DNA of 42,365 bases from DAOUCP01 sp034432155. Its GTDB lineage: Bacteria > Chloroflexota > Anaerolineae > Epilineales > Epilineaceae. The notes under the pieces are model-generated. The model worked only from the letters and a program-made list of their open reading frames with translations, made no database searches and had not been told where the DNA came from. The DNA lies in the NCBI GenBank assembly GCA_034432155.1, contig DAOUCP010000064.1:1-42365 (forward strand), written 5' to 3'. Below, piece after piece: positions 9,729 to 20,289 of the stretch. The stretch's first letter is position 1. Each line of letters begins with the position of its first letter. The position numbers were made by a program, and so were the translations under genes.

Positions 9729-10883
9729 TCAGGTGAGATAGTCCACCAGGAGCTGGGCACGCCGCGGTTCCCGAAGCCGGGCGAGCGCCTCGTTCTCAAT
9801 CTGGCGAATGCGTTCCCGGGTCAGCCCGAACTTCTCGCCGACTTCCTTCAGGGTATACGCATGTCCATCGTGCAGGCCATAGCGTAGCTCGAGAATGCGC
9901 TGCTCTCGCTGCGACAGACCGGTGAGGGCACGCTCAATGTCCTCGCGCAGAAAGTCCTGAACCACCTGGTCACTGAGCTGGCCGATGTGCTCGTCCTCCA
10001 CGAACTCACCGAGCTCCGACTCCTGTTCCTCGCCCACCGGCTTCTCCAGCGACAACGGTCGCCGGGCAGTCTGCATGACCCGCTGGACGTGCTCCGGGGA
10101 CGTCCCCAGGGCCGAAGCCAGCTCGGCAACCGTCGGCTCGCGCCCCAGCTCCTGCTCCAGCCGCCGGCTGCACTGGTACAAGCGGCGGATGCGGTCACTC
10201 ATGTGCACCGGTACGCGGATGGTGCGCCCTTGGTCGGCGAGGGCACGGGTGATCGCCTGCCGCACCCACCAGGTGGCGTAGGTGGAGAACTTGTGGCCAC
10301 GCCGCCAGTCGAACTTCTGGGCGGCCTTCATCAAGCCCAGGTTGCCCTCCTGGATGAGATCCAGGAACGGCACGCCTTGGTTCACGTAGCGCTTGGCCAT
10401 GGAGATGACCAGGCGACTGTTTGACTGCACCAGATGACGCATGGCAGCCTCGCCGTCGGCAATGGCTTCCTGCAGAGCACGCCGCCGGCGGCGGCTCAGA
10501 CCTCGACCGTCGTTGGCCAGCTGCTGTCGCGCCAGGTTCCCCCGCTCGATGCGCTGCGCCAGCGCCACCTCTTGCTCGGCGGTCAGAAGGGGAATGCGGC
10601 TGACTTCGCGCAGATAGAGGGTGACGGTGTCGCTGATCTCGAAGCCGCCGTCGCCGTTGCCATCCGGCTCTTCCTCAGCCGTCTGCGCGGCTGCCGCGCT
10701 GTCGACCGGTTGATCCGGCCGCAACGGAACGCCAGCCTCCTCGAGACACTCGAAGAGCTCCTCGAGCTGGTCCAGGTTGTCTTCCACCTGGGGCATCAGC
10801 TCGAGGATGTCGTCGAACGTCACGAACCCCTGGCTGCGGCCGCGAGCCAGAAGCTGGGCAATCGGATCGGCTTGGGTAGTCAA
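9729..10883 (-). CDS. RNA polymerase sigma factor, RpoD/SigA type (paralogue)
   Basis: The 384-residue product is a second primary-type sigma factor. Residues 1-60 resemble the small helical region 1.1 ('QLLARGRSQGFVTFDDILELMP'), and a Glu/Asp/Gly-rich linker follows. Region 1.2 is 'SDTVTLYLREVSRIPLLTAEQEV', region 2 'GVPFLDLIQEGNLGLMKAAQKFD', region 3 'IRVPVHMSDRIRRLYQ' and region 4 'TLKEVGEKFGLTRERIRQIE'. An Arg-rich insert (GLSRRRRRALQEA) lies between regions 1.2 and 2. The TTG at 10883 is taken as start because GGGGAG lies just upstream, the region 1.1-like sequence follows, and the promoter at 10914-10942 leaves a leader of only ~25 bases. Codons upstream of it lie before the predicted transcript start. 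It is highly similar to the neighbouring sigma factor from region 1.2 onward, suggesting tandem duplication. Confidence 0.92.
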   Translation of the reverse strand: MTTQADPIAQLLARGRSQGFVTFDDILELMPQVEDNLDQLEELFECLEEAGVPLRPDQPVDSAAAAQTAEEEPDGNGDGGFEISDTVTLYLREVSRIPLLTAEQEVALAQRIERGNLARQQLANDGRGLSRRRRRALQEAIADGEAAMRHLVQSNSRLVISMAKRYVNQGVPFLDLIQEGNLGLMKAAQKFDWRRGHKFSTYATWWVRQAITRALADQGRTIRVPVHMSDRIRRLYQCSRRLEQELGREPTVAELASALGTSPEHVQRVMQTARRPLSLEKPVGEEQESELGEFVEDEHIGQLSDQVVQDFLREDIERALTGLSQREQRILELRYGLHDGHAYTLKEVGEKFGLTRERIRQIENEALARLREPRRAQLLVDYLT

Positions 10884-10913
10884 GCGTGCTCCCCGCAGGC
10901 ATCCCGCCGGCCC

Positions 10914-10942
10914 AGTATATGGGACGCCTCCGCGGCGTGCAA
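10914..10942 (-). promoter_or_regulatory. sigma70-type promoter for sigma gene 9729-10883
   Basis: On the minus strand TTGCAC (10942-10937) and TATACT (10919-10914) are 17 bases apart. Initiation near 10907 is consistent with the TTG start at 10883. Confidence 0.6.
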
Positions 10943-11019
10943 CCGTCTGGTGCAACCCTGGCGGCCGCAGGGCCAGCCACCATCGGCTGCGGCGCAAGCT
11001 GCGGCCGCCCCATCGCCAA

Positions 11020-11049
11020 TTGCGGCGCTACGCCGGGGCCCAGTATAAT
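11020..11049 (+). promoter_or_regulatory. putative promoter of dnaK-grpE
   Basis: A perfect TATAAT lies at 11044-11049 with TTGCGG 18 bases upstream at 11020-11025. The leader to the dnaK ATG would be about 105 bases. No CIRCE element (TTAGCACTC-N9-GAGTGCTAA) is present. Confidence 0.5.
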
Positions 11050-11081
11050 ATTGGGTTGCGCCGCGCACGACGGCTACCATG

Positions 11082-11102
11082 TGCCATCGCCGCGTGATGG
11101 CA
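11082..11102. promoter_or_regulatory. inverted repeat in the dnaK leader
   Basis: TGCCATC and GATGGCA form a perfect 7-base inverted repeat around a 7-base spacer, between the TATAAT box and the dnaK start. It could be an operator for a heat-shock repressor or an RNA hairpin; neither is proven. Confidence 0.35.
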
Positions 11103-11160
11103 GTTGTGCCCGGCGTAATTCGAGCGTTGCAGCTGATTCGTAACCTAGGAGGGTGTTGAA

Positions 11161-13076
<1,916 letters not shown>

Positions 13077-13080
<4 letters not shown>

Positions 13081-13712
13081 TGGTGATGAGGGTGACGCCG
13101 CTCGAAGAGCCTGACGCCAGCCAGCAAGACAACGCGCCAGAGCCAGGCGGGGATGTGGGCCCAGCCCCGCCTGGTGATGCCCCAGACGAAGCCACTGCGG
13201 CCTTGACCGCCGACCTCGCCGCGCTGCTCCGCGAGCGAGACGAAGCCGTGCGGCGTGCCGAGGAGTGCTGGGACCGTTACCTGCGGGCCGAGGCAGAGAT
13301 CGACAACACGCGCAAACGCGCCGTGCGTCAGCGGGAGGAGGCTCTGGCCAGCCTGCGTCGCGACCTTCTCAGCCGCATGCTGAGCGTGGCCGACAACCTC
13401 GAGCGAGCGCTGGCGCATGCCGGGCAGGACTCCACCCCCTTGCGGAGTGGCGTTGAGGCCACCTATCGAGAGCTGACGCGCATTCTGGCGGCCGAGGGCG
13501 TCGAGCGCATCGAGGCGCTGGACGCGCCCTTTGATCCCGCGCTCCACGAGGCCGTAGCGGTGGTGCCGAGGGCCGATCTAGCGGAGGAGCGGGTGATCGC
13601 CGTCGATCTGCCGGGTTACATGCTGGACGGCGTGCTCTTGCGCGCGGCGCGGGTGGTGGTCGGCAAACCGGTGACCGGGGACGAAGCCGGCCCGTCGGCG
13701 GAACCCGGTTAG
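13077..13712 (+). CDS. grpE: nucleotide exchange factor GrpE
   Basis: The 211-residue product should release ADP from DnaK. Residues ~1-40 are an acidic, Pro-rich disordered tail. A long coiled coil follows ('LLRERDEAVRRAEECWDRYLRA', then the family core 'EIDNTRKRAVRQREE'), then 'LLSRMLSVADNLERAL' and the C-terminal beta-wing with 'FDPALHEAV' and 'GYMLDGVLLRAARVVVGKP'. The start overlaps the dnaK stop by four bases; ATGs at 13080 and 13086 are alternatives. grpE usually precedes dnaK, often after hrcA; here it follows dnaK, and no hrcA or dnaJ is nearby. Confidence 0.95.
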
Positions 13713-13744
13713 TCGGCGCGCAGGCAGACTGTGGCAGCGCGCCG

Positions 13745-16700
13745 CTAGGGCACCGCGGTAGGCTGTGGCAGCGCGCCACCGCTCCCCAGGAGCCCATCGA
13801 TGGCTGCCTGGACGCGCTCGCGCTCCGACTGCGGCGCCAGCTGCAGGGCGCGCACCAGGCTATCCATGGCCTTGTCGGTCTCCCCGTTGTCCCGATACAA
13901 GAGGCCGAGGTTGAACAGGATGCCCCAGTTCTCGGGCGCCAGTTCCGCTGCCTGGGCATAGTAGTTGAGCGCGTCGTCCAGCCGGTCGCGGTCCCGCTCC
14001 AAGTCGCCCAGGATGGTGAGAGCTTCAGGGCCCTTGGCCCCCGCCTCCAGGGCATCGTAGGCTGCCTGAAAGGCGTCCGCGCTGCGCCCCGCAACCCGGT
14101 AGGCCTGGGCCAAGGCCTGCAAGCTGGCGGCGTCTTGAGGGTCCAGCTGCCTGGCATACTCGAGCAGGGCAACGGCTTCCTGCACGCGCCCCTCCAGCAG
14201 TCGAGCCACCCCGAACTCGGCGGCCACCGCCGGATCGTAGGGCACTTTGTCGAAGGCCTGCTGGAAGGCGGCGGCTGCATTCGCGGCCACGCTTTGGCGC
14301 TGCGTCTCATCCGTCAGACCCTGGGCAAACAGGAGCTGAAGGTGACCGCGGTTGAAGGCATGGTAGGGCTGCAGCGGCTCGAGCTGCTCGGCGATGACGG
14401 CGTACGCCTGGGCACGTTCGAAGGTCTGGGCCACGGCCTGGGCCTTGGCCTGGGGATCCGGTGCCGGGGCGGCCAGGATGTTGGCGGCCAGCTTCGTATA
14501 CAGCTCCCCCCAGCGCATCGGGTACAGCGGCTCGAACCGGTTGCGGGCCACCGCCCGGTTGTACAGCTCGTTGGCGGTGGCATAGCGCTGCTCAAACGTC
14601 GCCTGGTCGGTGGCCGTCATGGCGGCGCTGAAGTTGGCCACGGCCGACTGAAAGTAGATGTCCCCCTGCACGGGCAGCATGGCGCGCGCGACCAGGAAGG
14701 CCACCGCCGACACCCCCAGTAGCACGTAGAGTCCCGCTGCCAGCGGTCGCAGCACCGGCGCTCGGCGATCGACCGCGCTGCGCAACAGAGCCCCGCTCGC
14801 CAGGGCAATCAGAACGAGCCACCAGAACGTGACCGCGTGGAGCACCGCCGCATCCTTGGCCACCGTGAGCGTCAGCCAACGCACGAGCAGCATGGCAGCC
14901 AGGGAGAGAGCAGCCGCCAGGCCGACGCCACCAGCCTCCACCCGGGCATCCCTGGCCAAGAGAACGCCGGCCAGCCACGTCAGGAAGACGACCGTCAGCA
15001 CGACGGGAAAGGCATCCGGCGATGCCGGCGTGCCATACAGGTATGCCCCATGCGGCACCAAGCCGAGGGTGGCACCGAGCACCAGTCCCAGCGCCACGGC
15101 GCTCGGTGACCAGCCAATGCGAATGGCCGAGCGTGGCTCACGACGATCCTGCGAGCGGGCGGACCGGAGGCGGCTGGCCAGCGACTCCTCGCTGCCTGGC
15201 CGCGCCGCCTGTCGGTCGGCTGCTTGGCCGGCAGCCTCGGCTTCCGGCTCCCTGTCCGTCAGGGCCGCGCCGCCTGGCGCCGATGCCCGCGACAGGCCGA
15301 CGAGCAGGCCAGCCAGCACCCAGAAGAGGGTCTGCGTGACCACCGTTTGAATGCCAAAGCCGGCTTCGACCACCGCCGCCACACCTGTGGCCAGCAAGGT
15401 GAAGGCCAGCACATCGGTCGTTCGGCGCTCGCGCCAGCCGCGCCACCAGGCAGCGGTGAGGTAGGCGACCAGTCCGCCGACCAGCCCGAGGTGCACCAGA
15501 GCCGCCGAAGAGAGCCGGAGCGGCGGCACAAGCCAGGTGGCCGCACCGGCCAGCACGCCAACGACCAGCAGCAGCGCCAGCCAGCGTCGCTCACGGGGTG
15601 TCGGGGCCAGACCGGCGGCCACAGTAGCCAGATACAGCCAGGCACCGTAGACCAGCAGCAGAGCCACCGCCCCCAGGAGCCCCGTCATCAGCAGAGCGTC
15701 CAAGAGCACGTTGTGCGCGCGATCGACGAGACGCTCGGCCTGGCCCCGGCCGGCGATGTACGTCTGGCCGTGGGGCAGGAGGGCATACTTGAGGGCTTCC
15801 GGGCCATAGCCGATGAGCAGCCGCTGGGGCGGCGTGGCCCGCAGGAGCCGATTCGATGCCGCCCAGATGCGCATCCGCGCGGCTTCGGAACCACCGCTGG
15901 TGTCGGCGATCCGCCCCAGGCGACCCACGTAGGGCAGGCTGCGCAGCGGCGCCAGGGGACTCGCGGAGTGGTTGAACAGCGCCAAGAAGCCCATGCCCAG
16001 AAGTGCCAGGGCCAGCACCGCTGCGGCCAGTCGGCGCCGACCGGCGGCGATGCCCATCGCCAACCCCAGGACCACCAGGCCGGCCGTCAAGCCCAGGAGG
16101 GCGCCGCGACTCCCCGACAGGATCAGTGCCGCAAGCTGGAGGACGACTATTGCCGTGAGACCGCCGAGCAAGGAAGGTCGATTGTCGCGCCACGCGGCGA
16201 CGCACCGTCCCACGGTGAGCGGCACGACGAGCATCAAGTAGGCACCCAGGAAGATGGGATTCGATAGGGTGCCGAAAACGCGCGTCTTGCTCTCCACCTC
16301 CCCGGCCACCAGCTCGATCCCCAGCGCCTGCACGATCGCCAATGCGGCAACCGGCACGCTGGCGACGATCACCCAGGCTACCAGCCGCGCTCGACGCAGC
16401 GGATCGATCGCCAGCCAGGCGGCGACGGCGAAGAGGGCCTGAACGGCCAGCAGGGCGAGCAGCCCCTGCGCCCGTTCGCCGGAGCCGAGCAGGCTCATCC
16501 GCCTGGCAATTGACCCAGCCGTGGCAAGGAGCGTCGCCAGAGTGACGGCGCTCGCCGCCAGGACAAGCGGTTGTCGCCACGCCTCGCGCAGGCGGCCCAG
16601 GCCGCCTTCCACCAGGGCAATCAAGCCCATGACAAAGGCCAGCGTACCCAGGGCCAGGACGATCGAGCCCTTGTCGGGCTCGAAGATGCGGAAGCTGTAG

Positions 16701-16789
16701 TAGTTGACGAACACCGGCACCGCGGCGACAACCAAAAGCTCCGCTGCCTCCCCAATGCCGACACACAGAGCGCGCAGTTTCGTGTCCAT
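13745..16789 (-). CDS. O-antigen ligase-like polytopic membrane protein with C-terminal TPRs
   Basis: The 1014-residue product has about a dozen hydrophobic segments in residues 1-480 and several more up to ~770. It carries the Wzy_C/O-antigen-ligase pattern: 'VFGTLSNPIFLGAYLML', 'LILSGSRGALLGLTAGLVVL' and 'DRAHNVLLDALLMTGLLGAVALLL'. Residues ~800-1014 are tetratricopeptide repeats, for example 'YAQAAELAPENWGILFNLGLLY' followed by 'TDKAMDSLVRALQLAP'. Relatives polymerise or ligate lipid-linked glycans at the outer face of the membrane, and proteins with this ligase-plus-TPR layout are common in bacteria lacking classical LPS. The ATG at 16789 lies only eight bases after a TATAAT box, with no Shine-Dalgarno sequence, so the mRNA may be leaderless. 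It converges with grpE. The glycan substrate is unknown. Confidence 0.82.
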   Translation of the reverse strand: MDTKLRALCVGIGEAAELLVVAAVPVFVNYYSFRIFEPDKGSIVLALGTLAFVMGLIALVEGGLGRLREAWRQPLVLAASAVTLATLLATAGSIARRMSLLGSGERAQGLLALLAVQALFAVAAWLAIDPLRRARLVAWVIVASVPVAALAIVQALGIELVAGEVESKTRVFGTLSNPIFLGAYLMLVVPLTVGRCVAAWRDNRPSLLGGLTAIVVLQLAALILSGSRGALLGLTAGLVVLGLAMGIAAGRRRLAAAVLALALLGMGFLALFNHSASPLAPLRSLPYVGRLGRIADTSGGSEAARMRIWAASNRLLRATPPQRLLIGYGPEALKYALLPHGQTYIAGRGQAERLVDRAHNVLLDALLMTGLLGAVALLLVYGAWLYLATVAAGLAPTPRERRWLALLLVVGVLAGAATWLVPPLRLSSAALVHLGLVGGLVAYLTAAWWRGWRERRTTDVLAFTLLATGVAAVVEAGFGIQTVVTQTLFWVLAGLLVGLSRASAPGGAALTDREPEAEAAGQAADRQAARPGSEESLASRLRSARSQDRREPRSAIRIGWSPSAVALGLVLGATLGLVPHGAYLYGTPASPDAFPVVLTVVFLTWLAGVLLARDARVEAGGVGLAAALSLAAMLLVRWLTLTVAKDAAVLHAVTFWWLVLIALASGALLRSAVDRRAPVLRPLAAGLYVLLGVSAVAFLVARAMLPVQGDIYFQSAVANFSAAMTATDQATFEQRYATANELYNRAVARNRFEPLYPMRWGELYTKLAANILAAPAPDPQAKAQAVAQTFERAQAYAVIAEQLEPLQPYHAFNRGHLQLLFAQGLTDETQRQSVAANAAAAFQQAFDKVPYDPAVAAEFGVARLLEGRVQEAVALLEYARQLDPQDAASLQALAQAYRVAGRSADAFQAAYDALEAGAKGPEALTILGDLERDRDRLDDALNYYAQAAELAPENWGILFNLGLLYRDNGETDKAMDSLVRALQLAPQSERERVQAAIDGLLGSGGALPQPTAVP

Positions 16790-16797
16790 GGTGGCGG

Positions 16798-16825
16798 ATT
16801 ATAGGAGTCGACGAGCGTCGTTCAA
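16798..16825 (-). promoter_or_regulatory. promoter of the O-antigen ligase-like gene
   Basis: On the minus strand TTGAAC (16825-16820) and a perfect TATAAT (16803-16798) are 16 bases apart. The -10 box ends eight bases before the ATG, so transcription would begin at or within a base or two of the start codon. Confidence 0.6.
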
Positions 16826-17053
16826 TCCGTCGGCCGCTGGCGCGGCGGAGCTAGAGCCCGTCGCCCAGCTCCGGCCGAGCGCGGCAGCGGTGGGCGGCGG
16901 CGCGTGCGCACGGCACGGAGCAGAACAGGCCCGCCACCGCCACCAACGACGGAGGGCCGCTACAGGCAGCGCTGGCCCGTGCCGCCCACGGGGGCAGAGC
17001 CGGCCGCTACGAGGGGGTGTCCGCTGTCCCCGCCACGCGGGACCCTGCCGGCG

Positions 17054-18982
17054 CTAGCGGTAGCGTGAAACGCCGGCGCACGCTGGGCCGGAAGGCGGCC
17101 CGGCGAAGCCGAAGTCCGTCTCGAGGATGGGGAAGCCCTCGCTCCCGGCTGCCTCGTCGCCGACGATACCCTCGCCCAGGACGGTCCCCGACCGCTCGAT
17201 GCTCACCGCGGCCAGCCCGAGCACGTTGTTTACGAAGCGGCCGCCAGGGCCGAAGACGTCGTGCTCCCAGAACACGGCACTGATCACCGCGCTGCCCTTG
17301 AAGCCGGGGTTGATGTAGCCCCAATTGGCCAAGTTGATGTACTCAACCTGCTTCTCGTTCAGCTTCTCGCAGACGAAGTCGATCAGGCCATTCTGGTCAT
17401 AGATGAAGAGCACGAAGTCCGTGAAGCCCGGCTTGGGGACCACGTTTTGAATCGCCAGCTCCGTGGTCGCGCCTGTCTTGTCACGGTCCTTGTGAAACGA
17501 CGGAATGCCGATGAGCCCGACGCAGCCAGGGCCAGGGCACGTCGTCTCGGCGGGATCGGGGCCGAGCTGCCACTTGTAGCTCTGGAACTCCGGCACCAGG
17601 TTGTACGCAAGAGCCTCGATAGGCTCCGTGCGCCCGACGTCGGAGTACTTGATGAGCATCGCGACTGCCTGGATGTCGGGCGGGAAGACCGTCGGCCCGC
17701 CGGGCGACCAGAACTCCTGGCTCTCGACGCGTACACTGCCGACCCAGTTGCCGGGCAGCGTGGCCACCAGCGGCAGGAAGAACGTCTGGGATCCGCGGGG
17801 GCAAATCCAGTCGACGAGTGTCGTGATCACCCCGCCCGAGCGGTCCATGAAGTACACCTTCACCTTGGCGGCAGTGATGCTGCTCAGGTTCTGGACCTGG
17901 ACCCCCGCGTCCCAGCCCTGGTACTCGCTGTACACGAGCGGCCCGAAGGCTACCTGACTGCCGCTCCGAAAGACAGGCGCGCCGTTGAAGGTGTACTGCA
18001 ATTGGCCGGGCTTCGAGATGTAGGTCATCAGGATGTCACGGCCAATAATGTCGACCACCATGGCCATGGGCTGACTGGCGCGGATCCATGCGTTGCCCTG
18101 CCAATCGGGCCCAACGCAGTCGGCGACGTTGTACTGGAACGTCTCGCCCGGAGCGAGGGTGAAGATCTCACAGATGGTCGCTCGCAGACAGTCGTCCTGA
18201 GCCTTAAACCACAGCTCGACCGAGCTGCATTCCAGTCCGCCGTTTTGGATGTAGATGACCGAGTTGTATCCGCCCTTGGCGGCGTACAGGATCGGCGCGT
18301 AGTACGCGTAGCCGCCATAGACAGGGTCGACCATGCCGAGCATGTTGCCGGCGATGCCGCTGTACTTGCTGCTGACCAACACCGTGCTCGTCGGATCGCC
18401 CGGGCAGCGGCGCAACACCTCCACCGCCAGCGGCGAGCCATAGGCGCCGCTCATCGGCACGCCGGCGAACACCAAGCCTTCGTTGTACGCTTTCTTGAAG
18501 CGCCGATAGTCGTCACAGTCGCCAACCACGCCGAAGAACAGCGTCTCGCACATGTAGTCGGCGACGATGTCATCGAAGCCGCCATCGGCCCCGATCTCAC
18601 GGAGTTGTCGCGCGGTGAAGCTGAACACCATGCCGCTCTTGGCGCCGGTCGGCATCTGGGCGCCGAGGAAGTTCCAGGCGCTGCCGGGCCGGAGGAGGCC
18701 CGAGCATTCGACCTTGAGTGGGCCCGAGCACTGCGGCGGACAGAAGCCGGGCTCGCCCCACACCATGAGCACCGCCTTCGAGTTGACGTTGCCCACATTC
18801 TGGACCTCGACCCAGCTCGAGCAGACGTCCTCTTGCGCTTGGAAGTTGAGGACCGGCAGATGGACCTGGCGACCCGGTGACGGGTCGGCGTGGGCGGGGC
18901 TTGCCATGGCCAACCAGCCGGCGAGGGCAAGGGTGCATGCAAGCACGGTCGCTGCAAGGCGGATCATCCGTCGGTCATTCAC
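17054..18982 (-). CDS. secreted modular surface protein, function unknown
   Basis: The 642-residue product has a signal peptide (residues 1-32, cut near PAHA|DP). The mature part contains four recurring beta-sandwich-like modules, each marked by a 'V.(V/I)QN' strand and a second strand ending in Phe/Trp: 'SSWVEVQNVGNVNSKAVLMVWG', 'SVIYIQNGGLECSSVELWF', 'GVQVQNLSSITAAKVKVYFMD' and 'ELAIQNVVPKPGFTDFVLFIYD'. There are many cysteines, probably disulfide-bonded outside the cell. No catalytic motif is visible. The GTG at 18982 is chosen because GGGGAGGG lies six to seven bases upstream; an ATG five codons later is the alternative. A role as an envelope or sheath protein is a guess from export and repeats only. 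Confidence 0.75.
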   Translation of the reverse strand: MNDRRMIRLAATVLACTLALAGWLAMASPAHADPSPGRQVHLPVLNFQAQEDVCSSWVEVQNVGNVNSKAVLMVWGEPGFCPPQCSGPLKVECSGLLRPGSAWNFLGAQMPTGAKSGMVFSFTARQLREIGADGGFDDIVADYMCETLFFGVVGDCDDYRRFKKAYNEGLVFAGVPMSGAYGSPLAVEVLRRCPGDPTSTVLVSSKYSGIAGNMLGMVDPVYGGYAYYAPILYAAKGGYNSVIYIQNGGLECSSVELWFKAQDDCLRATICEIFTLAPGETFQYNVADCVGPDWQGNAWIRASQPMAMVVDIIGRDILMTYISKPGQLQYTFNGAPVFRSGSQVAFGPLVYSEYQGWDAGVQVQNLSSITAAKVKVYFMDRSGGVITTLVDWICPRGSQTFFLPLVATLPGNWVGSVRVESQEFWSPGGPTVFPPDIQAVAMLIKYSDVGRTEPIEALAYNLVPEFQSYKWQLGPDPAETTCPGPGCVGLIGIPSFHKDRDKTGATTELAIQNVVPKPGFTDFVLFIYDQNGLIDFVCEKLNEKQVEYINLANWGYINPGFKGSAVISAVFWEHDVFGPGGRFVNNVLGLAAVSIERSGTVLGEGIVGDEAAGSEGFPILETDFGFAGPPSGPACAGVSRYR

Positions 18983-19167
18983 GCGACACCCTCCCCGTTT
19001 GTGTGCTGGCGCCCAGCCCCACGGGCCCCGAACAAGACCACGGCCAGCGCTGCCGATCGCCACCGCGTGGCTCGTTGTCGCTGGCCCAACCGACCGGCAC
19101 GCTCGACGCCAGAGCCTCGCCCTGGCGCCACCCGCGTGCAGCCCCTATGACGTTGCGCGGCGCCCGA

Positions 19168-19196
19168 ATGATACGGCCAATTCCCGCTCTGTCCAA
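19168..19196 (-). promoter_or_regulatory. possible promoter for the secreted modular protein
   Basis: On the minus strand TTGGAC (19196-19191) and TATCAT (19173-19168) are 17 bases apart. The leader to the GTG at 18982 would be ~180 bases. The -35 box is weak. Confidence 0.35.
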
Positions 19197-19782
19197 CGGC
19201 GGTGCGCCTGGCCGGTCGCTGGCGGCTCAGCCTCAGCGCGGGATCGACGCACCAGCGTGCAACACGGCCACGCACGGCGTTGCGCCTGGCCGGTTTCCAC
19301 CTGGCCGCTTTCCAGGTGTGCGTCCGGCCGATGCCCTCGTCCCGGTTGTCTGCCCACGCCGAGGGGCTTGCGGCAGCCGTCTAGACGCCCTCCGCCCGGA
19401 ATGCTAACCTCCCAGTGCGAGAGGCGCCGCGATGTCCGAGGCTGCAGCGTCTGTGTCCACGGCCAAATGCCGCATGACGGGCTTGGCAGAATCGGGTTGG
19501 GATGGCCCTAGAAATGTCGTATGGCCGTATCGTTCCTCTGGCTTTGGTCTAGCCGAAGATCACCGGGAGAGTCGGCTGGCATCTCGTCCAAAGAGGGCCG
19601 CGAGCGAAATGTGGCCCGCGCCAGCGGTCACCCGCGGGCTACTGGCGGGCGCGGGCCTGTTCGGTATTCGCCCGATGGGCATCGGAGCCCACCGGCCGGG
19701 GCGAGGGCCCACCACCTCTCCGAACCTCGGCCGCCAAGCCCTGGGCACCGGGCGGCATTTCCGGTCGGATGCGGAGGGGCGT
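19197..19782. other. gene-free spacer between the secreted protein and the DGR
   Basis: GC-rich sequence with no frame that resembles a protein. Short direct repeats of GCGCCTGGCCGGT occur near 19206 and 19281. The stretch next to 19783 would receive the 3' end of the template RNA, but I see no clear terminator. Confidence 0.5.
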
Positions 19783-19892
19783 AAGGGCACACCAACCGCA
19801 ACCCGTTGTTATTGTTCGTGTTGTCGGGTAGGTTGTTGTTTCGGTACGCGGTGCGGGCGTTCGTGGCTTCGTTGTTCCACGAGCCGCCCCGC
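19783..19892 (-). repeat. DGR template repeat (TR)
   Basis: This 110-base stretch, read on the minus strand, matches the 3' end of the target gene (21494-21610). All 17 substitutions fall on its 31 adenines and none on its 79 other bases. It is rich in AAC codons when read in the target frame (RGGSWNNEATNARTAYR, then NNN and NNNN runs), the usual design of a TR that lets adenine mutagenesis reach many amino acids. The 23 bases at its 3' end contain no adenine and are identical in VR, fitting the initiation-of-homing segment. It starts 37 bases after the avd stop. Confidence 0.95.
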
Positions 19893-19929
19893 AACACCCA
19901 CGGCCCCGCCCCCGAGCATCGGCCGCGCC

Positions 19930-20289
19930 TCACACTGCTTGCGGCCGCGTCTCGCGTTCCTTGCGCAGCCATGCCCCGAGCAGGCGCCCCAGCTCGTCTA
20001 TCATCCGGCTGACGTGCTCGTACTGGCCCATGCCCAGCCAACTCATCTCGTGGGCCAGCCGGAGGTAGTAACGCAGTCGCGCCAGCTGCAGGTCGGCCGC
20101 CTCCAGGCTCTTACCGCGCTCGGGGCCTCGGCGCAAACCCGCCCGCAGCAGCTCGTCCTGCAGGTCGAAGGCAGCGTCCTGGATGCGCCTGGCCAGCACG
20201 AACCGTTGACTGCGGGGAAAGTGCTCCGTCACGTGCAGCAACCACTCGATGAGGTCGTACGTGCGGGCGAAGATCGGTGACTCGCTCAT
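19930..20289 (-). CDS. avd: DGR accessory variability determinant (Avd)
   Basis: The 119-residue product is a small, basic, almost all-helical protein like the pentameric four-helix-bundle Avd that binds the DGR reverse transcriptase and template RNA. Visible helices: 'FARTYDLIEWLLHVTEHFP', 'SQRFVLARRIQDAAFDLQDELLRA', 'EAADLQLARLRYYLRLAHEM' and 'HVSRMIDELGRLLGAWLRK'. The 'FPRSQRFVLARRI' segment is characteristic of the family. The ATG at 20289 overlaps the reverse transcriptase stop as ATGA, so the two should be translated together. The TR lies immediately downstream. The identification rests on size, helix pattern and position. Confidence 0.9.
   Translation of the reverse strand: MSESPIFARTYDLIEWLLHVTEHFPRSQRFVLARRIQDAAFDLQDELLRAGLRRGPERGKSLEAADLQLARLRYYLRLAHEMSWLGMGQYEHVSRMIDELGRLLGAWLRKERETRPQAV

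Noticed and set aside
13715..13743. Terminator between grpE and the convergent ligase-like gene
   Set aside because: The inverted repeat is seven bases with a 15-base loop, has no T tract, and overlaps a short direct repeat; too weak to call.
19628..20041. 137-codon minus-strand frame covering the TR and encoding NNN-rich sequence
   Set aside because: It is the TR read through in the target frame plus out-of-frame avd. The Asn runs reflect the template design, not a protein.
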